DNA from: Helicobacter kayseriensis
Lineage (GTDB): Bacteria > Campylobacterota > Campylobacteria > Campylobacterales > Helicobacteraceae
Assembly: GCF_021300655.1 (NCBI RefSeq)
Contig: NZ_JAJTNB010000001.1
Coordinates: 62,001-126,000, forward strand
Reading direction: 5' to 3'
Length of the DNA stretch: 64,000 nucleotides
Position numbers and translations under genes: made by a program. Below, piece by piece: positions 43,549-52,915 of this stretch; within the stretch, counting starts at the first letter, position 1, and every line of letters starts with the position of its first letter. Below the pieces are notes generated by a model, which was not told the DNA's origin, did no database searches, and was given only the letters and a program-made list of their open reading frames with translations.

Positions 43549-44559
43549 TTGATTCTGAGCATTGAAAGCAGTTGCGATGATAGCTCTCTTGCCTTGACTT
43601 CAATCAAAGATTGCAAGCTCCTTTTTCATCAAAAAATCTCCCAAGATGATGCTCATAGTGCCTATGGAGGAATTGTCCCAGAGCTCGCTTCGCGCTTGCA
43701 CGCACAAAAACTCCCTCTCATTTTAGAAAATCTAAAAAACTTTCTTCATGGGGATTTTTCACCTATCAAGGCAATTGCTGTTACAACAGAGCCAGGCCTA
43801 AGCGTGACATTGATTGAGGGACTAATGATGGCCAAAACTCTAGCTATTAGTCTTCATATCCCTCTTTTAAGCATCAATCATCTCAAAGGTCATATTTATT
43901 CACTTTTTATCAATCAAAAAAAAAGTATTTTTCCCTTAAGCGTCTTGCTTGTTTCGGGAGGACATACGATGATTTTAGAAGCAACGAAAGAAGAGATCTG
44001 TATCGTTGCCCAAAGCAAAGATGACAGCTTTGGAGAAAGTTTTGATAAGACTGCGAAAATGCTAGGCTTTGGATATCCTGGGGGTCCTATCATTCAAGAT
44101 TTAGCACAGCAATGTTTAAAAGAACTTTATCATCTTCCCATCCCTCTTCAGCACAGCAAGGAACTTGCTTTTAGTTTCTCTGGACTTAAAAATGCAGTGC
44201 GTCTAGAGATTGAAAAACAAGGAGAAAATCTAGATGCTAATGCTCTTGCCTATGCGTTTCAAAAAAGTGCTTGTGAACATATTGTGCAAAAATGCAAACT
44301 CTATTTTCAATTTAAACACGATAAAGGGGAAGGAATCAGACATTTTGCAATTGTTGGCGGAGCAAGTGCCAATCTTCATCTAAGAGAAAAACTCCAAGCT
44401 TTATGCAAAAAGTTCAACACTTCTCTTTTGCTCTCTCCTCTTGAATTCTGCTCAGATAATGCGGCCATGATTGGGCGTGTGGGAATCGAAGAATATAAAA
44501 AGGAAAACTTCAGCGACCTTTATAATCTTGAAATTTCCCCACGCAACACTCAGTTTTAA
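43549..44559 (+). CDS. tsaD: tRNA N6-adenosine threonylcarbamoyltransferase TsaD
   Basis: Catalyses the last step of t6A37 modification in ANN-decoding tRNAs. The ASKHA motif ILSIESSCDDSS opens the protein; the metal histidines are in INHLKGHIYS; VSGGHTMIL and GASANLHLREKL are conserved. TTG 43549 with AAAGGA 6 nt upstream gives 336 residues; GTG 43546 has poorer spacing and the ATG at 43378 lies inside aguA on the other strand. Essential gene. Confidence 0.95.
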   Translation: MILSIESSCDDSSLALTSIKDCKLLFHQKISQDDAHSAYGGIVPELASRLHAQKLPLILENLKNFLHGDFSPIKAIAVTTEPGLSVTLIEGLMMAKTLAISLHIPLLSINHLKGHIYSLFINQKKSIFPLSVLLVSGGHTMILEATKEEICIVAQSKDDSFGESFDKTAKMLGFGYPGGPIIQDLAQQCLKELYHLPIPLQHSKELAFSFSGLKNAVRLEIEKQGENLDANALAYAFQKSACEHIVQKCKLYFQFKHDKGEGIRHFAIVGGASANLHLREKLQALCKKFNTSLLLSPLEFCSDNAAMIGRVGIEEYKKENFSDLYNLEISPRNTQF

Positions 44560-44586
44560 AAACCTCTTCATTCTTTCAAAAAAAGA

Positions 44587-44592
44587 TATAAT
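44587..44592 (+). promoter_or_regulatory. -10 box TATAAT of the autotransporter gene
   Basis: AGATATAAT with a perfect TATAAT, 28 nt before the ATG at 44621 and just after the tsaD stop. An A/T-rich run precedes it, as is typical of these promoters. Confidence 0.55.
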
Positions 44593-44620
44593 CAAAAAAA
44601 TTACTCATCTGGAAACTTTT

Positions 44621-47587
44621 ATGAAAACCTCTTTTTTGCTTCCTGCACTCACCCTTTCTAGCTTTCTTTTTGCCCTTGAAGATTTTGAACTTATCAATGT
44701 CAAAGGTGCTTGGCAACAAGGAATAACTGGAAAAAATATTTCTATTGGGATTATTGATACTGGATTTGATATCCAGCATCCTCTTCTTCGCAACCAATTT
44801 ATCCAAGTATTGCCATCTCTTGATCTAAGACATGGCACTCAAGTTGCAAGTGTCGCAGTAGGTGGAAAGATGGGGAATCAGCCCTTTGGAATAGCTTTCA
44901 ATGCTAAATTTTTTGGCCTTCCCTATGAAGGATATGAAGCCTATAACTATTTTCAAAACAAAGAAATCAAAGTCATTAATAATAGTTGGGGATATCCAAT
45001 CTATCCCGTTTTGAGACTTCAAGAAATTGATGGGACTCTGATTCAAAATCAAAATCTAGATCAACCTCGACTAATTATGCAAACCATTCAAAGACTTCCT
45101 TATGTCAAAGATCTTGCAAGACTATCGCGTGAGAAAAAAGTTTTAAGCGTATTTAGTACAGGCAATAGTGCAATGAGCTCAGGATCTATCACTGCGACCC
45201 TTCCGCGCTATGATGAAAGTCTTCGAGCGTGGCTAGCAATTGGAGCAATTGATTCTAAATACATTAGCAAAGATAAAAATGGGCAACTCGTTTTACAAAG
45301 CAAAGCTTTGGCGGAGTTTAGCAATGGATTTAAAGGAATCTCTCTCTTTGCACTTTCAGCTCCTGGTGTCAATGTCTCTGTTGCAAAAGTTGGAGGAGAA
45401 ATCGGAAAGAGCGATGGAACATCATTTTCTTCCCCTATGGTGAGTGGAGCTTCTGCTCTTATTTTGGAAAAATTTCCCTTTCTTAATGGCGCTCAAATTG
45501 CAGATATTCTTCTAAGCACAGCAAACAAAGACTATATTTCCCCTCAAGTTGTTCTTAAAAAAACATATCTCAAAAAGATCCCCAAATATACAATTATCTA
45601 CATCAATCACTCTGGAGCACTTCCATCTATAAATCAAGCAAGAAATGATTTGCTCAATGCTGGCTATTCTTTCGACGAGATCAATCAGGCCCTTCTAAGC
45701 CCTCTTGAGGGAACTGCAAATCTCATTCAAAATCTCACAAAAGAAGAGGTCTTTGGACAGGGGATTTTGGATATTGAAAATGCCCTAAAGGGTATTGCAC
45801 TTTTAGATGCAAATCGATTAAATCAAGAAGATATTTATACGCTCCCCACAGGAGATCAGGCTCTTCTTTATAGTTTTGATACACAAGGATATAGTGCGAC
45901 TTTTTCTAACAATATCGATCAAAGAAAATGGGACTCAAAATACCATCATCCAAACGCGCTCAACGCTCTTCCTCAAGCAAATAGAGATTTTAATGTAGGG
46001 TTAGTCAAACAAGGTCAAGGAACACTAGAGCTTACAGGAGAAAATCATTATCGGGGAGCAACACTAATACAAGAAGGGACAATTGCACTCAATAAAAAAT
46101 CTGATTTAAGTGGAGGAATCTTATATGGTCCAGTTTATATTGAAAAACAAGGCACACTGCAAGGTAATGGGACGATCAAAAAAGATATCTTCAATTATGG
46201 AATCTTAAGTCCAGGCAATCACGACTTTGACACTCTGAGCATAGATGGAGGCTATACACAAAATCCACAAGCAACGCTCCAAATCCACTTTGGAACAATT
46301 GATAAAGACAATATACACTCATCAGATCACTCTAAACTCAAAGCAAAGCATTACACAATCAATGGGGGATCTCTACTCTATACTCCCCTTAAAAATCGCT
46401 TCTATGCAGAAGGTGACCTTATCCCGATCCTCTTGGAAACGAATCTAGAAACACAAATCAAACACTTTTCTAATATCTCTGTCCAATCCAATCTCTCTCA
46501 ATCTATCCATTTCATTCTTAAAGACCCCTCACATATCCTTATTCAAAGAAAATCGGACGCTTATGCACTCAAAGATATTGAGAGCAACCTAGATCAAATC
46601 TTGCGTGATATTGTTCAAAATGCAAATCTAGCACAATCTTATAAGAATTATTTTGCCCATATTGATACTGCTCCCTATTCTCAATATGCAGAATCTCTAA
46701 AGGGCTTAGATGGAAACTTGTATCTTAAAAACACAAAAGAAATTTTAAGCACACAGGCTCGCTTTTCCCTTAGCAACATTGCCCTTCTTTTAGAATCTTC
46801 CAAAGAAGCTCAGTGGAATTTGACTCCAGCCTTTTCCTATGTCAAAGATTTGCAATACTCATCTTATATCACTTCTCTTCTTGCTCAAGGCAAAACAAAA
46901 CTCTCTCCTAAACTCACGCTCTCTGCCTTTGGACATTTTTCAAATCTTTATACACAAGATCAACCCTCAACAATCAACTCACAAATGATTTCTGGAGGAG
47001 CAAGCATAAGTTATGATTTTAATCACATTGAACTCTTTGGAGGCATAACAACAGGCTTTATTTACAACACCTTTCAACATCGCATTCTTTTTTTAGATAA
47101 CAAAAAAGGAAATTATCATCATCTCTTATTATCAGCTCATTTAGGAGTTGGAAAGAGCTATACATTTGATTCATTTTTTATCTCCCCTATGGTTTTTTTA
47201 CAAGATTTTTATCTTTATCAAAAAGATTGGGAAGAATCAAAAAGCAATCAAACATTCAACAAATCCTATTTGCAAGCTCATTTCAATCTCTTAGATGCTG
47301 TGATGGGACTAGAACTTGGTTATCAAAATCGCACATTGAGGTTTGGAATCTTTGGATTTTATACGCGACATCTCATAGGAAATCACCTCAAAAACCAAGC
47401 TTATTTTCAAGACTTTCCTCAACTTGCATTACAACAACGCTATAGTTTTCAGCCTGATTTATATAAAGTGGGAGCAAGTTTTTCATATACTTTTCATCAA
47501 TTCATCACCTCTTTGAAAATCAATACGGATTTAGCAAAAAACTTTTGGAGTGCCAATGGAGAGTTGGGACTAGGAATGAGATTTTGA
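44621..47587 (+). CDS. Subtilisin-domain autotransporter (serine protease)
   Basis: 988 residues from ATG 44621. Signal peptide to about residue 18, then an S8 protease domain with the catalytic triad in IIDTGFDI (Asp), RHGTQVASVAVGG (His) and GTSFSSPMVSGAS (Ser). A passenger segment with one autotransporter-type beta repeat (LELTGENHYRGATLIQEGTI) follows, then a C-terminal barrel ending in GLGMRF with the required final aromatic. It should be secreted by the type V route. An upstream frame start at 44471 overlaps tsaD and is rejected. Candidate virulence or surface-processing protease. Confidence 0.93.
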   Translation: MKTSFLLPALTLSSFLFALEDFELINVKGAWQQGITGKNISIGIIDTGFDIQHPLLRNQFIQVLPSLDLRHGTQVASVAVGGKMGNQPFGIAFNAKFFGLPYEGYEAYNYFQNKEIKVINNSWGYPIYPVLRLQEIDGTLIQNQNLDQPRLIMQTIQRLPYVKDLARLSREKKVLSVFSTGNSAMSSGSITATLPRYDESLRAWLAIGAIDSKYISKDKNGQLVLQSKALAEFSNGFKGISLFALSAPGVNVSVAKVGGEIGKSDGTSFSSPMVSGASALILEKFPFLNGAQIADILLSTANKDYISPQVVLKKTYLKKIPKYTIIYINHSGALPSINQARNDLLNAGYSFDEINQALLSPLEGTANLIQNLTKEEVFGQGILDIENALKGIALLDANRLNQEDIYTLPTGDQALLYSFDTQGYSATFSNNIDQRKWDSKYHHPNALNALPQANRDFNVGLVKQGQGTLELTGENHYRGATLIQEGTIALNKKSDLSGGILYGPVYIEKQGTLQGNGTIKKDIFNYGILSPGNHDFDTLSIDGGYTQNPQATLQIHFGTIDKDNIHSSDHSKLKAKHYTINGGSLLYTPLKNRFYAEGDLIPILLETNLETQIKHFSNISVQSNLSQSIHFILKDPSHILIQRKSDAYALKDIESNLDQILRDIVQNANLAQSYKNYFAHIDTAPYSQYAESLKGLDGNLYLKNTKEILSTQARFSLSNIALLLESSKEAQWNLTPAFSYVKDLQYSSYITSLLAQGKTKLSPKLTLSAFGHFSNLYTQDQPSTINSQMISGGASISYDFNHIELFGGITTGFIYNTFQHRILFLDNKKGNYHHLLLSAHLGVGKSYTFDSFFISPMVFLQDFYLYQKDWEESKSNQTFNKSYLQAHFNLLDAVMGLELGYQNRTLRFGIFGFYTRHLIGNHLKNQAYFQDFPQLALQQRYSFQPDLYKVGASFSYTFHQFITSLKINTDLAKNFWSANGELGLGMRF

Positions 47588-47668
47588 CATCATAATTCCC
47601 CACAAGGCATTTCTCAATACTTCGAGTTTCGATAAAATCCAAAACAAAATCACCCAAAGGATTATCCT

Positions 47669-48835
47669 ATGCAATACTCCCAAAGAGCCCTTGCTCTATC
47701 TCCATCTAATACATTAGCTATTAGTGCTTTAGCCCAAAGTCTTGCCAAAAGTGGGAAGGAGATTATTAATTTCTCCACAGGAGAGCCTGATTTTGACACC
47801 CCCACTCCTATCAAAAACAAAGCCATTGAGGCGATTGAAAATGGCTTTAGCAAATACACTGCAGTCAGTGGAATTGCAGAGCTCAGAGAAGCTGTAGCTC
47901 AAAAACTTCTAAGAGAGAATCAACTCTCATATTCTCCCAAAGAGATCATCATCAGCAATGGAGCCAAACACTCTTTGTTTAATGCAATGTGTGCAATTCT
48001 CAATCCCCATGATGAGGTCATTATCCCCGCACCTTATTGGGTGAGCTATCCTGAGATTGCCAAGTTTTGTCAAGCCACTCCCGTTTTTATTCCTACCACT
48101 CAAGATCAAAATTTCAAAATCACTCCTCAACAACTCAAAGCTTCAATCACCCCTCGCACTAAGCTTTTGATCCTCAACTCCCCTAGCAATCCCACAGGAT
48201 CGCTCTATACACAAGAAGAATTTCAAGCCTTAGGAAAAGTTCTTGAAGGGAGTGATATTTGGGTCATTAGCGATGAAATTTATGAAAAACTAACTTATAG
48301 CAATCATTTCATCTCTCTTGCCTCGCTTTCTAGCGATCTTTTAGAACGCACAATCACCATCAATGGACTTAGCAAATCTACGGCAATGACTGGATGGAGA
48401 ATGGGCTATTTGGCGTGCAAAGATTCTACATTGCTTTCTTGTATTGACAATCTTCAAGGCAATAGCACAAGCAATATCAACTCCTTTACTCAGATTGCCT
48501 CCATTGTCGCTCTTTCTTTAGAAGAAGAAATTCAAGCGATGAAAGAAGAATTCCTCAAAAGACGTGATCTTGCCTACAAACTTTGCTCCTCTATTCCATC
48601 CTTATCTCTTAATTGTCCAGATGGGGCTTTTTATCTCTTTATCAACATTAACCACGCATCAAGATTCCAAGGGGATAGTATGAAGTTCTCTCAAGCTCTG
48701 CTTGAAGAACAAGGCGTTGCTCTTGTGCCTGGGATTGCATTTGGAGCAGAAGGATATGTGCGGATGAGCTTTGCCACCTCTATAGAAAACTTACAAAAAG
48801 GAATTGAAAAAATAAAAGACTTTTTAGAATCTTGA
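47669..48835 (+). CDS. aspB: Aspartate aminotransferase (class I PLP)
   Basis: 388 residues of the AAT Ib type. NFSTGEPDFDTPTPIK at the N-terminus, NSPSNPTGSLY, ISDEIYEKLTY, the PLP lysine in INGLSKSTAMTGWRMGYL and the substrate arginine in EGYVRMSF. Works between oxaloacetate/glutamate and aspartate. AAAGGA precedes the ATG. It converges on ribF and the two 3' ends overlap by 12 bp. Confidence 0.93.
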   Translation: MQYSQRALALSPSNTLAISALAQSLAKSGKEIINFSTGEPDFDTPTPIKNKAIEAIENGFSKYTAVSGIAELREAVAQKLLRENQLSYSPKEIIISNGAKHSLFNAMCAILNPHDEVIIPAPYWVSYPEIAKFCQATPVFIPTTQDQNFKITPQQLKASITPRTKLLILNSPSNPTGSLYTQEEFQALGKVLEGSDIWVISDEIYEKLTYSNHFISLASLSSDLLERTITINGLSKSTAMTGWRMGYLACKDSTLLSCIDNLQGNSTSNINSFTQIASIVALSLEEEIQAMKEEFLKRRDLAYKLCSSIPSLSLNCPDGAFYLFININHASRFQGDSMKFSQALLEEQGVALVPGIAFGAEGYVRMSFATSIENLQKGIEKIKDFLES

Positions 48836-49657
48836 TAAAAGCAAGCGAGATTGTTCAATATCTCGCTGAATTTGCTCTTTAAGCAACTCAAGTGCCTCAA
48901 AGCGTTTATTCTCTCTTATAAAATCAACAAAAGAGATTCTGACTTCTTGCACTTTAGGCACAATGCAAGCATCCAGCAAATGTGTTTCAATCGCATATTG
49001 ACCATCGCTACTCAAACGATGACCCAAAAAGCTTACACTCTTATAAACAACGCCATCCACCTCACTCAAAGTCGCATAAACTCCACTTTTGGGCAGGGCA
49101 TAATCTCGCACTTCAAGATTAAGAGTGGGCACACATTCTTTACTCCCAATTCCCTGCCCTCTAATAATATGGCCCTTGATTTCATATCGCCTGCCAAGCA
49201 TAGCATTTGCTTCTAATATCTCTCCAGCTAAAAGATGCGAGATGATCTTTTGCTTATGCACAGAAACACCTCCTACTTTCACTTCATCCACAACACAGAC
49301 TTCAAAAAATGCTCTCAAATCATCAATTCCATAAGAACGATTTTTCCCAAACCGAAAATCATATCCCACAATAATCTTTGCAAGCTTTGGGAATCTCTGT
49401 TTTAAAAAAAGAGAAAAATCACTTGCCCCCATCTCTTTGATCTCTTTAAGATCTATCCGAAAAATAGGACAAGAAATATAGTCTTCTTGGCAAGGAGTCA
49501 AAAATGGCGGAACATCCATCACAATCTTCAAAACTCCCCCATTTCTGTCATTTTGCTTTAAAAGCATTTGATGGGCAATATGCACTCCATCAAATTTCCC
49601 TATACAAAGACTTGTTATCTCACTTGGAGAGATAGATGAAATACTCTTCATTTCCAT
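48824..49657 (-). CDS. ribF: Riboflavin kinase / FAD synthetase
   Basis: Makes FMN and FAD. N-terminal nucleotidyltransferase (IGKFDGVHIAHQMLL, IIVGYDFRFGKNRSY) and C-terminal flavokinase domain (GHIIRGQGIGSKECVPTLNLE, GVYATL). ATG 49657 with AAAGGA upstream gives 277 residues and overlaps the tlyA 3' end by 38 bp; a start at 49717 would overlap more. It completes a riboflavin theme with ribA at the window's left end. Confidence 0.93.
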   Translation of the reverse strand: MEMKSISSISPSEITSLCIGKFDGVHIAHQMLLKQNDRNGGVLKIVMDVPPFLTPCQEDYISCPIFRIDLKEIKEMGASDFSLFLKQRFPKLAKIIVGYDFRFGKNRSYGIDDLRAFFEVCVVDEVKVGGVSVHKQKIISHLLAGEILEANAMLGRRYEIKGHIIRGQGIGSKECVPTLNLEVRDYALPKSGVYATLSEVDGVVYKSVSFLGHRLSSDGQYAIETHLLDACIVPKVQEVRISFVDFIRENKRFEALELLKEQIQRDIEQSRLLLSRF

Positions 49658-50324
49658 TTTTTCCTTTAAGAACACTTTTTTGAACACACTCAATCGCAAA
49701 TCCGATCTTATGAGCAAAGTTTAAAAACTCATCTAATCTTGTTTTGATATGCTCTTGATCCACAATCACACCTCTTTTGTTTCTCTTGGCCATCTTCCCA
49801 ACTTCATACTGGGGTTTGAATAACAAAATGCACTCTTTATGTGTCAGCTCATAGACTTTATGCAAAATCAAATCAAGAGAGATAAAGCTCACATCACACA
49901 CAACAAGGTCAAAAGGCTGATGAACAAAATCACGAATATCTTGATTTTCAAAGATTGTTACTCTAGGGTTTGCTCTAATTGTTGGGTGCAATTGATGGCT
50001 TCCCACATCTACACATACAACAGAAGCAATCCCCAGATTCAACAAAACCTCACTAAATCCTCCAGTACTTGATCCAATATCTAAAGCACATTTTCCTTCT
50101 ACATTAATCTGCTGTGATTGCAAAAATCCCCAAAGTTTGTCTCCAGATCTTGCAACCCATTGCCTACCATCCCTAAGCTCAATGCAGGCTTCCATACCAA
50201 CATCAAACGAACTTTTCAAAATCTGCTTGCCCTCAATCCAAACTCGACCACTTGCAATAAGCTCTTGAGCTTTCTGTCGACTTTGGGCTATCTTCTTTTC
50301 ATACAAATAACGATCAAGCCTCAC
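49620..50324 (-). CDS. tlyA: TlyA-family rRNA methyltransferase / hemolysin-like
   Basis: 234 residues. An N-terminal S4 RNA-binding domain (MRLDRYLYEKKIAQSRQKAQELI) is fused to an FtsJ-like SAM domain (ALDIGSSTGGFSEVLL, VCDVSFISLDLIL, LLFKPQYEVG). TlyA enzymes 2'-O-methylate 16S and/or 23S rRNA and affect capreomycin sensitivity; hemolysis in Helicobacter has been linked to them. It overlaps the upstream lipoprotein gene by 4 bp. Confidence 0.94.
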   Translation of the reverse strand: MRLDRYLYEKKIAQSRQKAQELIASGRVWIEGKQILKSSFDVGMEACIELRDGRQWVARSGDKLWGFLQSQQINVEGKCALDIGSSTGGFSEVLLNLGIASVVCVDVGSHQLHPTIRANPRVTIFENQDIRDFVHQPFDLVVCDVSFISLDLILHKVYELTHKECILLFKPQYEVGKMAKRNKRGVIVDQEHIKTRLDEFLNFAHKIGFAIECVQKSVLKGKNGNEEYFIYLSK

Positions 50325-50806
50325 AGCACATTTTCCACAACATAACTATAATCAAAAACCAATTCCTGAGTTTTGCGTATATGCATCTTTAAAACAACAT
50401 TGGTAATATCCACAGGGGATACCGCATCAAAAGAAACAAGAAAAACCTGATTCCAAGGGCTATGTCGAAAAACCCTAAGTGCTTGTTCTTCTTTTGGGGA
50501 AAGTTTTTTGACACTCAAGGGCTTTTTTCCCAAAAGAGAAAAGCTTATATCTTTTGGCTTAATTTTGTCGCTTTCAAAAGCAACCTCTATAAGAAAAACT
50601 TCATTTTTGGGATATTTTCCACTCTCCAAATCACTCAAATAGGTTACAAAGGCTACAAGCAAAGCTCTTCCATTCTCAATCAAATCCGCTTTTCTTGTCA
50701 ACTGCAGGCGTTTTTCCTCATAAAATCCTTCAGAAAATCTTGGATTGCTTAAATTACTGCACCCCATAAGAAAAAAAATAAAAAAGATTCCAACACAATG
50801 CTTCAC
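50321..50806 (-). CDS. Predicted lipoprotein
   Basis: 161 residues with a lipobox (FFLMGCSNL) near residue 15. The mature protein is basic and beta-rich with no recognised family; FEEKRLQL-like and VVLKMHIRKTQELVFDY segments are notable only for alternating residues. It precedes tlyA with a 4-bp overlap, so it is in the lipoprotein-tlyA-ribF unit and divergent from pyrB. Confidence 0.75.
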   Translation of the reverse strand: MKHCVGIFFIFFLMGCSNLSNPRFSEGFYEEKRLQLTRKADLIENGRALLVAFVTYLSDLESGKYPKNEVFLIEVAFESDKIKPKDISFSLLGKKPLSVKKLSPKEEQALRVFRHSPWNQVFLVSFDAVSPVDITNVVLKMHIRKTQELVFDYSYVVENVL

Positions 50807-50857
50807 AAATCACCTCAAAAGTTGTATTTTAACATAGCCTAAATTTCTGAAGCCTGC

Positions 50858-50863
50858 TAGAAT
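50858..50863 (+). promoter_or_regulatory. Extended -10 (TGCTAGAAT) of pyrB
   Basis: TAGAAT with TG one base upstream, 25 nt before the pyrB ATG, within the divergent gap to the lipoprotein gene. Confidence 0.5.
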
Positions 50864-50888
50864 CACTTTTAACTTAAAAGGAGTTTTT

Positions 50889-51776
50889 ATGCGTCATCTT
50901 ATCCATATCAACGATTTAAGCAATACTGAAATCCTACATATTCTCCAAAAAGCCAAACAATACAAAAAGGGGCAAATCAGCAAAACACTGCAAGACAAAA
51001 AAGTAATCACAACTTTTTTTGAGAACTCTACGCGCACACTTAGTAGCTTCGAGATGGCTATAAAAAACTTGGGTGGAGAAGTTATTAGACTTGATATCTC
51101 TAGAAGCTCCACTTCCAAAGGAGAAACACTGCGAGATACAGCGGCTAATCTCAATGCTATGAATCCTCACGCGATTGTAATCCGCCACAGCAAAGCAGGA
51201 GCTGGGTATTTTCTTACTCCCAAAGTTTCCTGTCCGATTATCAATGGAGGAGATGGTGCACATTCTCACCCCACTCAAGCACTCTTAGATCTTATGACAC
51301 TTTTAGAACACTTTGGATCGCTTGAGGGAAAAAAGATCGCCATTGTTGGAGATATCAAAAACTCACGCGTTGCTAATAGTAACATTTCTCTTCTTCCACG
51401 CTTTGGGGCAGAAATCCTTCTTGTCGCTCCTCCACATTTTTTGCCCTCAAGTCCCCTTCCCTATACACATCATCTTTGTGAAGCGATTCAAACATGTGAT
51501 GCCCTCATTAGCCTTAGAACTCAAACAGAACGGCACTCTCTTCAAACCTATGGAAGTTTGCAAGATTACGCACAAGACTTTTGCATCACAAAAAATCAAA
51601 TTAAAGACAGAGATTTGATCATTCTTCATCCTGGACCAGTTCATCGCAATATCGATATTTCTGATGAAGTTCTTGATGATCCAAGAAGCAAGGTTTTAGA
51701 GCAAGTCCAAAATGGGGTATTTGTGCGGATGGCGGTTATGGATTTCTTCATCCATCAAGGTTGCCCTATAGATTAA
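50889..51776 (+). CDS. pyrB: Aspartate carbamoyltransferase catalytic subunit
   Basis: Condenses aspartate and carbamoyl phosphate in pyrimidine synthesis. The carbamoyl-phosphate motif [39 protein letters not shown], and [17 protein letters not shown] are clear. 295 residues is slightly short compared with about 306. AAAAGGAG precedes the ATG. Its stop overlaps that of the convergent outer-membrane gene by 4 bp. No pyrI regulatory subunit is nearby. Confidence 0.95.
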   Translation: MRHLIHINDLSNTEILHILQKAKQYKKGQISKTLQDKKVITTFFENSTRTLSSFEMAIKNLGGEVIRLDISRSSTSKGETLRDTAANLNAMNPHAIVIRHSKAGAGYFLTPKVSCPIINGGDGAHSHPTQALLDLMTLLEHFGSLEGKKIAIVGDIKNSRVANSNISLLPRFGAEILLVAPPHFLPSSPLPYTHHLCEAIQTCDALISLRTQTERHSLQTYGSLQDYAQDFCITKNQIKDRDLIILHPGPVHRNIDISDEVLDDPRSKVLEQVQNGVFVRMAVMDFFIHQGCPID

Positions 51777-52915
51777 AATGAAAATGTGCTTCCAATTTTG
51801 ATCCCAAAATTGGTTGGCAATGCCATTTCAGATCCACCTGTTTTTGCAAAATTAAATCCCATTTCCCCCACAATATCCAAGATTCCATAGAGATTAAAAC
51901 CTAATGCAACTTTTGAATCTCCAAAATTCAATGCATCAATTCCCACTCCAACACGGAAATCTACAAAACTATAATCTCCCATAATTCCAAAGGCAATCTG
52001 ATGACTTTTAAGGATAGAGTTTGAGAATGATTGAGGCAACAAATCTGCATCAAAAGTGACGACATAGTGCTTTAAAAACTCATAAGAAACCCCCATTCTC
52101 AAAGAAGGATCCAATCTCAAAGATCGATGAGCTGTTTTGAAGGTGGGGAGATTGATATTTTTAGCACTCAATCCAATATGCACATCAGCAATCGAATACA
52201 AAAATCCCAAATCGATTCCAAAATTTTGTGCAGGACTCATATTTAAAAAATTAGGAATTTGAATTGCAATACCTCCATGCACATCCCCCTGATACGAAGA
52301 ACCATCAAACACAGCACGCATATATTTCAAAGCAAGTCCAAAATTAAAATCCCCAAATGAAGTTTCAAGCTTATAAGCATAGCCTATAGGTATCTCCATA
52401 AGCGCAATCCCAAAACTATGGGCATCATATTGCTTCCCTCCAGAATCGCTTAAGCCAATATCTGTCTTAGATGATGCAAAAGCTCCTATTGCAAAAGCAC
52501 TCATCTGCTTTTCAATCGTTTTGCTAATCAATCGGCCATATTCATCAGGGGATGCAGTGGTTTGTTTGCGATAAAACCCTCCAATTTGAGCAACAACTCC
52601 CATTTGAGTTTGCAAACCAATGCGCGGATTTTTAAGTGAGGCAAAGATTTCTGAAATTTCTTGGGGGCTTGCATCAAGAGGAATTTCAAGCAAAGCATTG
52701 ATATCGCTTTTGGAAAGCCAAAGCCCCGCACTAAAAGAAAATTTACTCCTAGGATCACTTGCAAGCAAAGCAGGATTATAATAAAGCCCCCATGCTGAAT
52801 TTCTTAGGGCAACTCCCGCACCCCCAAGAGAGGTAGAAACATTTCCCATCGCAGTAAATCCCATCCCCCACAAAGACAAACAAACCCCTTGAAATAAAAC
52901 AAACCGCTTAAGCAC
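51773..52915 (-). CDS. TraF/FadL-like outer-membrane protein
   Basis: 380 residues. After a signal peptide (to about 25) comes [27 protein letters not shown], the N-terminal hatch-like motif shared by FadL, PorV and the so-called conjugal transfer TraF outer-membrane group. The C-terminus IKIGSTFSF ends in the barrel phenylalanine. Named TraF in databases but no conjugation genes are here. It overlaps the upstream aminotransferase gene by 8 bp. Confidence 0.82.
   Translation of the reverse strand: MLKRFVLFQGVCLSLWGMGFTAMGNVSTSLGGAGVALRNSAWGLYYNPALLASDPRSKFSFSAGLWLSKSDINALLEIPLDASPQEISEIFASLKNPRIGLQTQMGVVAQIGGFYRKQTTASPDEYGRLISKTIEKQMSAFAIGAFASSKTDIGLSDSGGKQYDAHSFGIALMEIPIGYAYKLETSFGDFNFGLALKYMRAVFDGSSYQGDVHGGIAIQIPNFLNMSPAQNFGIDLGFLYSIADVHIGLSAKNINLPTFKTAHRSLRLDPSLRMGVSYEFLKHYVVTFDADLLPQSFSNSILKSHQIAFGIMGDYSFVDFRVGVGIDALNFGDSKVALGFNLYGILDIVGEMGFNFAKTGGSEMALPTNFGIKIGSTFSF

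Noticed and set aside
44471-44620. Upstream extension of the autotransporter gene
   Set aside because: Overlaps tsaD and precedes the TATAAT at 44587; ATG 44621 starts the signal peptide.
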